Positions 32,488 to 43,892 of a stretch of 64,000 bases of DNA are shown in pieces. Positions within the stretch are counted from its first letter, which is position 1, and every line of letters begins with the position of its first letter. The notes beneath the pieces were generated by a model. That model ran no database searches and had not been told where the DNA came from. It saw only the letters and a program-made list of their open reading frames with translations. Origin of the DNA: Eublepharis macularius (taxonomy: Eukaryota > Chordata > Lepidosauria > Squamata > Eublepharidae). Both the position numbers and the translations under genes were made by a program. The DNA is taken from NCBI RefSeq assembly GCF_028583425.1, contig NC_072792.1:159718676-159782675 (forward strand), in the 5' to 3' direction.

Positions 32488-33689
32488 TACCATGCCGGTG
32501 GAAGAAAATGGAATCCTTTCCTGTGCTGTTCCACCCATTTATGTATCCCTCTCCTGGGTTGTTTGCCCCAGCAGGAAAAGCATACATATGTTCAGAAGTC
32601 ACCTGCTAGATTACCCAGTCCAAAATATCACAAAATATATCCTTTAATTCCAGATACCTCTACAATCCACGACACAAACATCCAGATGTTTTTTAAGCAG
32701 TAAGGAGCTCAAACTCTAAAACTTGTAATTGGTGATTTAATTCAAGTATCTCAAGGAGAAGTACTAACTGAATTATTGAGAGTAATCTCCAATTTACTCT
32801 AATCAAGAGACTGATAGTACGAAGCATTATCAAGCACTGGATAATTTCCCCAAGCGTGCTCATGCTAAAGGACTCGGTTCTCTCTCTTTGAATTACCCTG
32901 CTGTCATTTAATTTAGCCTACATGTTGTGAACACCAGAGTGTATATATATTTTTAAAAATTCCATAAGGCATATAACAGCAATCAGGCTCCAAGATGGAA
33001 AGCCTTATCTAGTTTGCTCTCTGCATTTGTTATTTTACCACTTGCAGAACCACACGCTGTAAGTCAAGCATCTCTGCAAAGTTTTCCATTGCACAAAATA
33101 GGTTCAATGTTACCGTACCTCATTACTTGGGCTAGGTGACGTCAAAGCTTTAAAAACTTTGCTGCGACCAACTCTGTAGCTAAGCTTTTATGAGCACATT
33201 TGGTTTATGCCAAAATCTATTTATATAACTGTCATTTGTAATCATGTATATTTGAACAATTAATCTCAACATTTCTGTAAACAATCCTATAGCTATTAAT
33301 TTGGGGTATGGGATAATAAAGAAATGAAGCTTTCCTGAAAGGAAAATATGCATGAACATGCTCATTCCCAAAGAAACAGTTGCTGAGCTGAAACATCCTC
33401 CAACCAGAAGGGAGTTCTCCATTTATTTCAGTGGAGGACACAACTCCATGCCTAGATGTGAGCACTGAACTGGCCTCCCCTGCTGAAATTAATGAGGAAG
33501 CCACTTCTGTATGACATAACACTGAACACCAGCCCAAACCTCAGAGCACTGGAAAATGATCATGTATACCGTTAACCAAAGAAAGGCTTTCATTTTGTGG
33601 TAAACCTTTGCTAATAGAAGGCATTTCTGTCAGTAGGATGGGAGTTCCTCATAGGATTGCCAGCCTTCAAGTGCAGCCTTAAATTCTTC
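32488..33689. other. No gene recognised
   Basis: Mostly AT-rich, apparently low-copy DNA. Short open frames lack recognisable domains. Confidence 0.4.
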
Positions 33690-33800
33690 CAGAATTATTT
33701 ATTTTATTTATGTTTTTTATAATCCACCTTTCTCACGGAGACTCAAGGCGGATTATATAGTATGAGATTAGTACAATCAGTATCAAGTACATTTCAGTAC
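33690..33800 (-). repeat. 3' end of LINE-type repeat, antisense
   Basis: ATTTATTTTATTTATG followed by CCACCTTTCTCACGGAGACT and CAAGGCGGATTATA is the reversed 3' tail typical of L2-related repeats in reptiles. Confidence 0.6.
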
Positions 33801-34042
33801 AGTATCAAGGACATTTCCATAAACAATGCCATAGGGTAAATAGATACAAGTTTAAAGACATAGTATTAGCAAGAATTCAATACAGAGTAGAAAAAATACT
33901 GAAGTAGAACACAATCAATTCTAGGACTAACATTAGACAACATGGAGTACAGGTAGTACATAAGAGTACGTATTTAAAGCAACAGATAATATGAAAGGCA
34001 GTATAGAAGTCTACAGTTCCTAACTCATTGGAGAAGGATCTG

Positions 34043-34195
34043 ATGTCCAGCCCAGAGAGGTCAGTTCCCCCGGAAGAAATGGCTTCATTGGAGGGCAGAA
34101 TCTGGGGTGGTGTCGCATCCCCCCTGAGGTCCCTCCCCTCCCCACTCCAAACTCTACCCTCCCCAGTCACTGGCCCCAAATCTCCAGGAATGTCC
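34043..34195 (-). repeat. Second copy of the 13589-13765 repeat family, antisense
   Basis: The reverse complement shows CATTCCTGGAGATTTGGGG, GGGGAGGGACCTCAGG and GGGGGAACTGACCTC, matching the family at 13589 in order. Confidence 0.6.
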
Positions 34196-34889
34196 AAAGC
34201 CAGAGATAGGAAGCATACTTCCTTGACTTCCTTCTATCCCACTATAGCTTGAAATGCTCCTGAAAATGCTGCTCCTGTGGGACAGGAACTCCAAGAAACA
34301 GCATGAGGGATGAGTCAGAGGTCTGCAACGCCAGTAGAATTTGGTGAAAATTAACCCCACCCTTGAATTAGCAGCAATTTATTGCAGAATCCAAGACACA
34401 GAACAGAAGCAAGACTCTGAAAGAGATACAGCATCACTCTCCATTTCAGAGCCAGTGTCAGAAATCAGGCCTTTAAGGTTTAAAGCAGTAACAACAAAAA
34501 TAAGTACTCTGACAAATCAGAGTGCCCCTTATGTCCTCAGAGTGAAATGAGGACTCAGTTTCACTAGTGTCTCCATTTGATTTTCTTTTTGTAAGTTTAG
34601 CTATTTCTTACAGTGTCATATATCCATTGAACACGGAGATATCAGCATGAAATTCATACGTACAGGGTACAATTCTGTCTTTATGTTAAAATATTACTTG
34701 GCTTGTCTATACTTGCCCATTACCAGATGGGAGAAAAAAACAAATCCAGTACAATATGATCTTTCCTTTGAAGGTACTGGGGGAAAATGGTGTGGACTTT
34801 TTGGACAATGTATTAGTACAGCCCTGATTCATCCTCACACTTGTTTCCAAGGTAGACAGAAATGAGGTTATCCATAATGTAGTGCAAGA
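34196..34889. other. No gene recognised
   Basis: Unassigned. Part of 34640-34889 may belong to the 5' side of the L1 fragment that follows. Confidence 0.35.
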
Positions 34890-35661
34890 TCTCCCATTGC
34901 CTAAGGTTGATACTAGGAATGGAAATACATGTTGTAAATTACTTGGAGATGCTCAAGTGCAGGAATTTATGTGTGGTCCTCAATTCAAATAAGTGTTGGA
35001 GATGTGAGAAACAAGAAGGAACATTTTATCATCTCTGGTGGACTTGCCGTAAAGCTAAAAAATTTTGGACCCAGATTCATATGGTAATACAAAAAATACT
35101 AAAGACTACTGTACAGTTTAAACCAGAAGCCTTTTTGTTGGGACTAATGGGCAAACAGTTGGAAAATCGGCATGGGATTTTATTTCTATATATGATTACA
35201 ACAGCTGGGTTTTTGTATGCACAGAAATGGAAAAATACAGAATTACCTTCAATAGAGGAATGGACTATGAAAATGACAGAGTTAGTGGAGATGGCGAAAC
35301 TTACAGCTTTGATCAGAGACAAAATATTATCTTTTTGGCTAACTGGAAACCCTTTATTGACTTTCTGAACAAAATGAGGAATAGTGACTTGATGATTTGT
35401 GTTGATCATTAAGAAGATAATGGGGGAATATAAAACAAAGAGAAGGGAGGCAGTAGTGGAAAAGAAAATTTTAGAGAGATTGTAATTTTGTTAAAATAAG
35501 ACAAGTGTTGTAGAGAAGTATGGAAATGAAATATGTATTATTGTTCTTTTTCTTTTCTAAGTTCCAAGTTCTGTTACTATTTACTTTTTCTTTATTCTTG
35601 TTTTCTTTCTTTCTTTGGGCTTTTATTTCTATTAATAAAATAAAAATATCTTTGAAAAAAA
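34890..35661 (+). pseudogene. L1 LINE 3' end: ORF2 C-terminus, 3' UTR, A-rich tail
   Basis: The frame 34907-35368 holds the L1 ORF2 C-terminal Cys/His segment (CWRCEKQEGTFYHLWWTC, about 34995-35050) and a downstream AQKWKNTELPSIEEWTMKM block (about 35219-35275), ending with a stop at 35366-35368. A 290-bp 3' UTR ends in AATAAAATAAAAATATC and an A run (35630-35661). Most of the L1 is missing through 5' truncation. The reading frame is open for 153 codons, so this copy is younger than the antisense L1 at 9185. Confidence 0.85.
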
Positions 35662-35948
35662 ATCATCTGCATTTCAATGAATAGATGTTGGAGGTGGGGA
35701 GCAGTTGAGAAGGAAATGATATCAAATGTGTGAATATACTCACCGGGAGCAAGCAGAAGGGTGACTGTGCTAGCGAGTGCATGGGAAGTTGGGGGGGGGG
35801 AAGTGAAATGAGGTTCCCTTGAGCATCCCTAGGTACTCAGTAACATGTATCTCCACCATAGGCATCATTACCAACCCTAGGCAGCACTACCACAGAACAT
35901 CGTGTTTCTCCCCTTTTCCCTGTAAGTTCTAGGGATACCATAATGGTT
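35662..35948. other. No gene recognised
   Basis: Short intergenic stretch with a G run at 35791-35800. Confidence 0.4.
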
Positions 35949-36133
35949 ATATAGCCACTCGGTGATGCTATTGCACATGCGGCACTTCTGAGTGTTTGGA
36001 ATGGTTCTGTATTGATTTTAGCTGTTATTCTGTGTTCTGGGAGGAGCGGACTGTTTAATATAACAGCTTTAAGATCTGTGCTGGAGATCACTTGGAAACA
36101 TTTAATAAAGTTCATTACTTAAATGTTTTACAA
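35949..36133 (+). repeat. 5' LTR of the small LTR retrotransposon
   Basis: Aligned to 37568-37751 through CACTC, GATGCT, TTCTGTGTTCT and CTTTAAGATCTGTGCTGGAG. An AATAAA lies at 36103-36108. It is followed by TGGTGGCAACAGC, the position of a primer-binding site. The 5' edge is inferred from alignment only. Confidence 0.65.
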
Positions 36134-36849
36134 CTGGTGGCAACAGCTTAGGGTTGCCTAATTGACAGGAGATGGGCAGAAGTGGGAACTTACTAGGGGG
36201 CATGCTATTGTCATCTCTGCACCACATCACACCACATCACACCAGGCCCAGTTCTTCAGCACTTCAGCACAAAGATTTTGGACAGCTGACTTCCACCCGC
36301 CAATCAGCTGAGAATTGGCAGGCAGCACCAGAATCCCTGGGAGATTGCCTGGCATGAGTGGGCACTTAAGAACCCTACTCAAGATGAGGAAAGCCTTGTT
36401 GCTTGAGAAGAAATTTACTGGGGTCTCTCAGATGAACCTGGAATTTGTGAGTATGGATCCACAAAAATCTAACATAAAGACAAGTGTTGCCCACTGTGTA
36501 AGTAATGGGGGATTGGAAAGAGTGAACCGCGCAATTGATTCCATAATTAGAGACCTGGTTAATAAAGACCAGAAGGACTGGAGTTTATAAGTTCCATATA
36601 TGTGGCTCACTTATAACAGTAGCAGGTGATCAACAATGTAGTATGCCCCTTATGAAATTATTTTTGGACTGTGTAAGTAAATGCTCTCAAGCAATTTACT
36701 CTTCAGGCAGCGAGAACAGGTGAAGCATACAATGTCTGCACAGGAGAGTGACTTTGCATAAGCCTGTGTTAATGATCTGGCCACAGTTTTCAGAAAAGTA
36801 GAAGCCCAGATGTGGCAGAAATTTGAATATGAAAAACAATATGCTAGGG

Positions 36850-37100
36850 ACCAAGGCTTTTTTTCTGGGAAAAGAGGTGGTGGAACTCAGTGGGTTGCCC
36901 TCGGAGAAAATCATCACATGGCTGGTGGCCCCGCCCCCTGATCTCCAGAGGGGAGTGTAGATTGCGCTCTGTGCCACTGAGCGGCACGGAGGGCCATCTA
37001 AACTCCGTCTGGAGATCAGGGGGCGGGGCCACCAGCCATGTGACCATTTTCAAGAGGTTCCAGAACTCAGTTCCACTGTGTTCCTGGTGAAAAAAGGCCC
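36850..37100. mobile_element. hAT-type palindromic MITE, 251 bp, inside the LTR element
   Basis: Target duplication TGCTAGGG occurs at 36842-36849 and 37101-37108. The ends carry GGCTTTTTTTC and GAAAAAAGGCC. The middle is a long imperfect palindrome: CACATGGCTGGTGGCCCCGC and GCGGGGCCACCAGCCATGTG are exact inverted copies, joined through CTGATCTCCAG / CTGGAGATCAG. No coding capacity. It post-dates the LTR element because it splits integrase. Confidence 0.93.
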
Positions 37101-37567
37101 TGCTAGGGGCAAGATGAATAATCTTCCAATCTAGGAAGGGGAGAGAAAAAAAATCCAAAGCTTATGCCTTTTTGGAGAGGACCTTATACAGCAGTTAAGA
37201 TACTGAACAACCAATCCTTGTTGATAAAGACAGGTCACTCTCACCCCTCTGTCCTACATAGAGACCTGGTACACTGATTCATTGAAAGAACAAGGACCAG
37301 TTGGAAAGGATGAGCAACACACTTAAGAGGGTACAGCAGAGGAAGATTTGGTGGATACTCCACTACAGGGCCCCATACCTTCTGTGGGGCATCCAGTCTT
37401 TGAGGAGAAATTGCAAGGAAATTCTGATAAGAGACCACAGGCAAAAGTCAACATGCCCATAGCAGAGACTTGAGACCTAGCAAGATGCCCTGAAGCCCAA
37501 GCCACAGTTATCAATGACACAGGTTGTTTCTTCCTATATAGGTTTCATTATTAAAGGGGGAGGGGAG

Positions 37568-37751
37568 TTGCAACCACTCCTAACAGAGGGGGATGCTGAT
37601 GCCCATCTGAGCATGCGTTGGTTCTAAATATTGTTCTGTGTTCTTGGGGGGAGGGCGGGAGCTATCTAATAGTCGTGACTCCTTTAAGATCTGTGCTGGA
37701 GACCACTTAGAAACTCTCATTGACGTTTGCTCCTTAAACCTGTGTGTTACA
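37568..37751 (+). repeat. 3' LTR of the small LTR retrotransposon
   Basis: Begins TGCAACCACTCC after the polypurine tract and ends TGTTACAACA. It shares the core with the 5' LTR but has several differences, so the element is old. Confidence 0.7.
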
Positions 37752-37807
37752 ACACTTTGAGTGATGTTGTTGTATGGTGGTTTTTCTTGCCCAGCAAGGA
37801 AGCAGGA

Positions 37808-38030
37808 GCCCTAACCTCGTTAGGCCAAGAGAGCCCGATCTCATTGGATCTCAGAAGTTAAGCAAGGTCGGCCTTGGTTAGTAATTGGATGGGAGAACCA
37901 CCAAGGAAGTTCAGGGTTGCTATGCATACACAGGCAATGGCAAGCCACCTCTGTTAATCTCTTGCCTTAAGAACCCCAGCAGGGTACAGTAAGTTGGCTG
38001 CAACTCAATGGGACTTTACACACACACAAC
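37808..38030 (+). repeat. 5S rRNA-derived SINE
   Basis: The head (37808-37905) matches 5S rRNA: GCCCGATCTCATTGGATCTC, AGAAGTTAAGCAAGGTCGGC and GGTTAGTAATTGGATGGGAG are the internal promoter region (A box, intermediate element, C box) with a few changes. The body has CAATGGCAAGCCACCTCTG and CAGCAGGGTACAGTAAGT, and the tail ends in an AC repeat (38020-38029). 5S-derived SINEs are known in squamates. A 5S gene is excluded by the changes and by the SINE body. Confidence 0.88.
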
Positions 38031-40682
38031 CTACTTCACCTGGCTGTTGAGGTGAGGATAAAATGGCGGCAGGGAGAACCATGTTTTAAGCCATGTTTTA
38101 AGTTCTCATTGGAAGAAAAGTAGAACATATAAGGAAATGTAAAGACCTAGATTTTCTAGGGGAGAGCATGACACAGGAATGGTGTTTTTACAGTTAGCCC
38201 TGCATCTGACTTGACGTCTGGTTCCAACCTAAGACCACCAAATAAGTTTATGGCTGAGCTGAGATCTCAGCTGGGGAGATCTCAACTGTCTCCATGATAA
38301 ATAGAGCTTTAAAATGCACAGGGAAAAAGAACTGTCTAAGCCCTACCAGGGAAGCATTTACAGCCAGAAGAGTATCAGCTGAGGGCCAATTCCTGTGGGT
38401 GCAGGGATGGCAAAGCTGCAGGAGCTAATTTAAAGGCAAAGATTAGAGCAGGAATCAATTATAGTGAACCAGATAGAGCTGGTATCTGCCACCCGACAAA
38501 AGAAAATGGAAAAGAAAGGTCAGAACCTTCAACGGCAGTAAAATGTGTCATCTTCCGCCAGTAGAATATACAGCAGGACTAAAAGCCCTTGTGGCGTTTT
38601 CAAAGAAATCTTGGCAGTGGGGAAGGATTTCTTTTGTTAATGGGGAGGGGGGGGAATGCAAAGAAACAAAAACAGAGGGCTTTTGTTTGTTTTTTGCCAG
38701 AGGCTCTGGAGAAATCATATTTATCAGCTCTTGGGTTTGTATAATTTTGTCATCCATCAGAGCCTCTGAGAGGTCAACCAGGTAAAAGATGAAGCACAAC
38801 TTTTTAAAAGTTAAATAAAAGAGGGGTGGCTGATCTATTCTAAGGTGTAGAGAGATTTTTGTCCCACAATCTCATATATACAGAATTTTTAAAATGTGGG
38901 AGTGATAAAGCAGAGAAGACACATCCATGAGAAGTCATTTTGTAGACCTGAAAGAGTTTTTGTGACAAAGAAAAACCAACCTTTTGCTTCATTTTTAAAT
39001 TACAGCACTATCAACCAGGTAGTTCCTCTGACATTTTAAAATTACATCTCTGTCCAATCAAGTAGTTCCTTGGACACAACAACATTTCCATTTGCAAAAG
39101 ATGGGGCGGTGCTTTCTGTTGATCCCTCCTGTCAGTTCTTGGAAGGTAGATCCCTCAGTCCCTTTCCAGTGAACACACATTGGTTCCAATAGAAAAGGCT
39201 TTATTCAGGATTTTACAGTTCAGGTCTGATCTCCATCACAGAGCTTGGTAGAAGTGACAATTCAAAACAACAGGTCAATATTATATTTGAGTTTTCCCGC
39301 ATTCCAGCAACGGTTATGTTTTGGCACGCAGGGGTACACTGGTTCTGTGAGAACCCATTATAGTTATGGCTAAGCAGTAAGTACACAATACTGAATTCCC
39401 AGCATCTGAGCAAAGTAAGAAAGGCAAGTGCCTGGAGTCTCCAAGGTCATTTCTAGCTCGGAGATGCATAGTTTTGTAAGATAGCAGGAGGCCCATCCTG
39501 GCTGGAGGAATAACAGTTTTAATATGAAAAGAACATGGCTACTGAGAGAATACAGCAGATTGGACATTAGACATTCAATATACTGTGGCATCCGTGACAG
39601 AACAAACAAACAAACATGGCATGGATATACAGAGACATGACACCTCCCTTCTACTGCAGATCTTCATGTCGCCCTTATATCCTTCCTGAGGGTCTGGTGT
39701 CCACCTGGGAACAACATTTCAAGGGTCTGCAGCAGGAGGTGAAGCAGAAATGTTCCGCTTTGCAAAATCCACAGATGGTTGGATACCTGCCATTATCCAG
39801 AGGCTGTCTATGAGAAGAGTGCTTCGTTTTCATAGGGTTCTTCCAGGAATAGGTTTTCACACCCCAATAAAGCGCCATGCTAGATAAGACTTTTGGAGAT
39901 CAGTAAACAGATCTCTTACGGGTTCTAAAAAAGTAAATAGCAGCCACCTGGCCTGGGGGAAGTGTCCTGTTACTTTTAATAGAAGCTTAATGGAACGTTG
40001 ATTTATCTGATGGTACCAGTCCTTTCTTTCCTTTCATCAGAATAAAGCTCTTTTGGTTAAATATCTTGAGCAGATGGTACTATTTACCTCCACGCCATGA
40101 GGCTGGAGGCTATTTTCACACATTGAGCCTATATGAAAATGACAAGTGGAAATGGGTGTTTTTCGTGGCAAGGAGATCACCTGGTAAATAACATCCCATT
40201 TAAACCTCTGTTAAAGGGACAGGGCATTTTTGTCCAGGCCAGTTGGCAACCTTAAGCTATAGAGGGGCCCAGCTGAGATTGGGGTAGGAGAATCACACCT
40301 TCCTCTGTCCAGTGCTGATTTTTCAGACTGCAGAAGGCTTTCTTAAGTTGCTATTTGCTCAATGTGCAGGGAAGAGGGTGCTTTTAGGCACCCATATGGT
40401 ACCAGCTATTTGATTAATAAAATGCAATGGTTAAGGTTGCCAATTGGCCTGGAGAAGAACATCTTTTAATAGAGGCTCAGTTATATCTCTTGAAGGTCAG
40501 AACTTAAAACTAGACAAATGATGTAAACTTTCATCATGTAAACTTTGATAAAATAGTTATTGGGTAAACTTTGATAGAATAGTTATTGGGAAAAGATCTC
40601 AGTTACTGGTTATATAGGTCTATCTTTCTTTTTATGAGTACTATTGCTGTTCTATTTTTGATGTTTTGAAAATAAAACATGG
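38031..40682. other. No gene recognised
   Basis: Positions 38041-38110 resemble a SINE tail (GTGAGGATAAAATGGCGGCA). The rest has no exon or transposon end that I can define. Positions 39188-39260 might be decayed LTR (GGCTTTATTCAGGATTTTAC). Confidence 0.4.
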
Positions 40683-41082
40683 TTACACTTGCCTGCAACT
40701 GTTGTTCATCGAGTGGTCTTCTGTGGAGTACCACATTGGGACTGCGCACACACAGGCCAGCCATGGAGAAGATTTCCAGAGCTTTCTAGAAGACTAGAAG
40801 TGCCTCTCCTCCTTTTAGTGCTTTCCCGCCAAAAACATCACATGACCAGGAGAAGAAGCACTGTTCCCTCAGTTCTACCTATGTGGCCGCTAGAGACCCC
40901 CCCAGAAACTAAGGTTCCAGAGAGTTCACAGGGGAGCAGGAGGGAGGGATGTGTGCCTGCACAGAAAACCACTCGATGAACAAGTTACAGGTTAAATGCA
41001 ACCCTGTTTTCATCTTCATGGCTTCTGTGCAGTCCCACATTGGGAGAGTAGCAAGCTCATTTACTGAAGGAGGTGGCTGAGA
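40683..41082. repeat. Dispersed repeat with inverted arms
   Basis: GTTGTTCATCGAGTGGTCTTC (40703-40723; 40704-40723 pairs best) and its inverse GAAAACCACTCGATGAACAA (40965-40984) form inverted arms about 250 bp apart. TTCTGTGNAGTNCCACATTGGGA occurs twice in direct orientation (near 40720 and 41028), given here as the CCACATTGGGA core. I recognise this as a common reptile repeat; the class is unknown. Confidence 0.65.
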
Positions 41083-41908
41083 AGCTCTCAAAGTAAGAGA
41101 CTATAGAGGGCCATCTTCCCAAAAGATGCTAAGTGTCTCATCAACATTCACCCAGAGGTGTTTCTAAAGAAGCAGGAAGCTCTCTAAAAGTGTCCCTGGC
41201 AAAGTACAAGCAGGAGTGCAGCAAGGGGGGGGGGAACCAGTGCTCTAGCAGGGAGAGTTATGCAAGGTAAAGGATGTTGAACAGTCATGCACTCGAGAGA
41301 GTGTGATAGCCTCTACCAACCAACAAAGGAAGGGTTGTGTGAGGATGCTGCCACATCTCTCTTGGAGCCTGAATGACTGATACAACCAACAATGTTGTAA
41401 GACATGAGGGCTGAAAGCCAACCACTGGTAGGGAATCCTGGGCATTGGACACATTAACACTGTGGAACTTTAAGAATGGAGGGACATAGGCTAGAACCCG
41501 CAATGTCCTCATTCCATGGGTGGAAGTGCTGTACACTAAAAAATGAAGAACTCGGGAGGTGCAAAAAGTTAACAAGGAGTTACACCCTCTACTTTGAATG
41601 TATTTGGAGATCTAGTAAGAAAAAGGGAAAATTAGAGTGTTTGAGTCCCAAACATAATCAATATCACAAGAAACAGGGTACAAATCATGCTATAGCGTCT
41701 GTACAGCCTCTTACCCACTTAGAGGTGCAAGATATGGTAGCCAAGGAGCAGCAGTTGCCACTCAGGAAAAAAAAATTGTGACTACTGCTATAGTGCAGGA
41801 AAAGGAGGTGACCAAAACTGCTGATGTCATCAGCAGGAGTGAAAACATAGCAGATCCACACCAGAATAATGAAGCAGGCAACAAAAGGACAAACAGAATG
41901 CATTATCA
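41083..41908. other. No gene recognised
   Basis: A 101-codon frame at 41476-41781 lacks known domains. A G run lies at 41226-41234. Confidence 0.4.
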
Positions 41909-42150
41909 TAACAACAACATTTGATTTATATACCGTCCTTCAGGATGACTTAACACCCACTCAGAGCAGTTTACAAAGAATGTTATTATTATCCACATAA
42001 CAAACACCCTGTGAGGTGGGTGGTGCTGAGAGAGCTAGAAGCTGTGACTGTCCCAAGGTCACCCAGCTAGCTTCAAGTGGAGGAGTGAGGAATCAAACCT
42101 GGTTCTCTAGATTAGAGTCCTGTGCTCTTAACCACTACACCAAACAATGA
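41909..42150 (-). repeat. tRNA-derived SINE, antisense
   Basis: The minus strand reads from a tRNA-like head (TTTGGTGTAGTGGTTAAGAG, 42128-42147), a B box within GGTTTGATTCC, then a body with TGACCTTGGGACAGTCACAG, ending in GGACGGTATATAAATCAAAT near 41925. Pol III boxes and the L2-like tail make it a full-length SINE. Confidence 0.88.
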
Positions 42151-42721
42151 ATGTTGTGGTGCTGTTCAGGAAAAACAACTGGGGGATAAAACATAAAAAC
42201 AGATTATCTTGCCAGTGGATTAGCAAGGGCATTCCCCAATGATGTGGTCCTGGCAGCAAAGGGCAGGGCATGGACCATCACAGTGTGTGGCAAGGCCAAA
42301 CAGCCATGCCTCCAATCACAGCATGTAGGAGTTGGTACCAGTTAGTTAGGGAAAACATAATTCAATGCATTGCAATGGCATGGAGCGTTTGCAGTAAAAC
42401 AAAGACAAAGAAAGATAAGGTATGTCTAGTACTCAAGGTGAACATAGTAGTAGTATGACAATGTCATTTTGCAGAAGACCAGGAGCCACCTGGAGACATA
42501 CCCGCATAACAGTGCCCCACCCCACAGGGGTGGCCCCTGAAATGGCATCAATGCTCAGAATCACAGCATCACAAGAGTGGTCTGGGAACAACAGAGCACT
42601 GAAAGCATGAGAAAGATGCACATATGCTTTGTCTAGGAAAGAAGAAAACAAATTTGGGTATCAAAGTATGAAACTTAAACTGAAGACCAAATTCTGCCAA
42701 AATGACACATACAGGTATATA
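42151..42721. other. No gene recognised
   Basis: Unassigned intergenic DNA. Confidence 0.4.
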
Positions 42722-42956
42722 ATGATGACGATGATAACTGCACTTATATACCACTCTTCTAGACAGATTAGTGGCCCACCCAGAGCAGTGAACAAGTTAG
42801 TGTTATTATTATCCCCACACTACAGCTGGGGAGCTGGGGCTGAGGGGAGTGGCTTACCCAAGGCCACCTGCAGAGCTCATGGCAGTAGTGGGATTCAAAC
42901 CAGCAGAGTACTGATTCGCAGCCGAGCCACTTAACCACTGTGCTACAGCAGCTCAT
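42722..42956 (-). repeat. tRNA-derived SINE, antisense, second family
   Basis: The minus strand begins TGCTGTAGCACAGTGGTTAA (A box) and has GCTGGTTTGAATCCCACTAC (B box) and GGCCTTGGGTAAGCCACTCC. It ends GTGGTATATAAGTGCAG with ATC repeats. Same family as 10966-11165. Confidence 0.88.
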
Positions 42957-43574
42957 CAATTATGAAAGAAAACACTGAACAATCAGACAAATGCGGATTG
43001 ACTAAGACTGAAAAGGCAAAGGAAACTCTTTTTCAACTAAGACAAAAAAGGGGAGTTGCCCTGGAAAGGATCAGTAGCTAACCATCAACAGAGCAGAGGG
43101 GGGGGGGAAACTATATTGCAGCCTCTAGTGGGATACCCTCGTTGTCATGCATTTTATAAACATCTAAGGTGCTGAAATTATGACACTATCAGTCTGTTTC
43201 CCCAACAGCAGAGAGGCCGGAGAGGTGTATGAATAAAATAGCCAAGCACAACTGCGAAGACTACAATACAAAAAAATTTAGATGATCTGGACCTAAAATA
43301 GGCTTTCCCATCTTTAACAAGTAAAGCGCACTCAAAATAACACCTTTCCCCCCTGTCTCTAGGGAAATACTGAATAGTTCAATTGATGGGAGGACAGGCA
43401 ACCTCTCCAGAGAGAAGAGGTGGGGAACACCTTGGGTCTTTTGAGCCCACAAAGCAACACAGATGTGAAAAAGAATTGTAGGACGCTGTGAGTGGTGATC
43501 ATGGTCTCAAACCACTGAATTTTTACTTTTCTCGTAGAGTAAACCGTCATTGAGGATAAACAAATGAATTTGAA
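42957..43574. other. No gene recognised
   Basis: Unassigned; G run at 43099-43107. Confidence 0.4.
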
Positions 43575-43790
43575 GGATAAATGTGCCCCAATGGGGACTC
43601 AAACTGGCTAGAACATTTTATACCTTTCCATTCCATCCACACAACAGGCTGGCTAAGCTGAGGGAACACGATAGGCCCAAGGTCACAGGCAAGCCTTTCA
43701 GGCAGAATGGCATTTGATTCTGGATTTTCCAGATCCTAACCCAATGTTCTAATCACTATACCAAACTGGCTCTTGTTAGAAATCGTGTCA
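43575..43790 (-). repeat. tRNA-derived SINE, antisense, diverged
   Basis: The minus strand starts AGCCAGTTTGGTATAGTGAT, has AGAATCAAATGCC at the B-box position and GTGACCTTGGGCC in the body. Diverged but in the same order as the SINE at 41909. Confidence 0.75.
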
Positions 43791-43892
43791 TACAGGAATG
43801 ACACCAGAGACAGGGTGAATACAATTGCAATAAGAACTCTCTCCTAGCAGTGGTGATTGTAATGCTGTGGAGCCAGTTTCATGTTTTCTGTT

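Larger units (their letters stand above)
35949..37751 (+). mobile_element. LTR retrotransposon remnant with both LTRs and integrase C-terminus
   Basis: A 5' LTR (about 35949-36133) and 3' LTR (about 37568-37751) share CTTTAAGATCTGTGCTGGAG and the surrounding text. The 3' LTR follows a polypurine tract AAAGGGGGAGGGGAG (37552-37566), starts TGCAACCACTCC and ends GTTACAACA. The internal region keeps only integrase: SNGGLERVNRAIDSIIRDLV near 36507-36566, and an FWRGPYTAVKILNNQSLLIKT-like C-terminal domain near 37170-37230 (stated here as the FWRGPY core). Short LTRs and this integrase suit Ty3/Gypsy-type elements. A hAT MITE sits inside. Confidence 0.75.

Noticed and set aside
37832..37905. Functional 5S rRNA gene
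   Set aside because: Only the internal region matches, with substitutions, and it continues into a SINE body and an AC tail.
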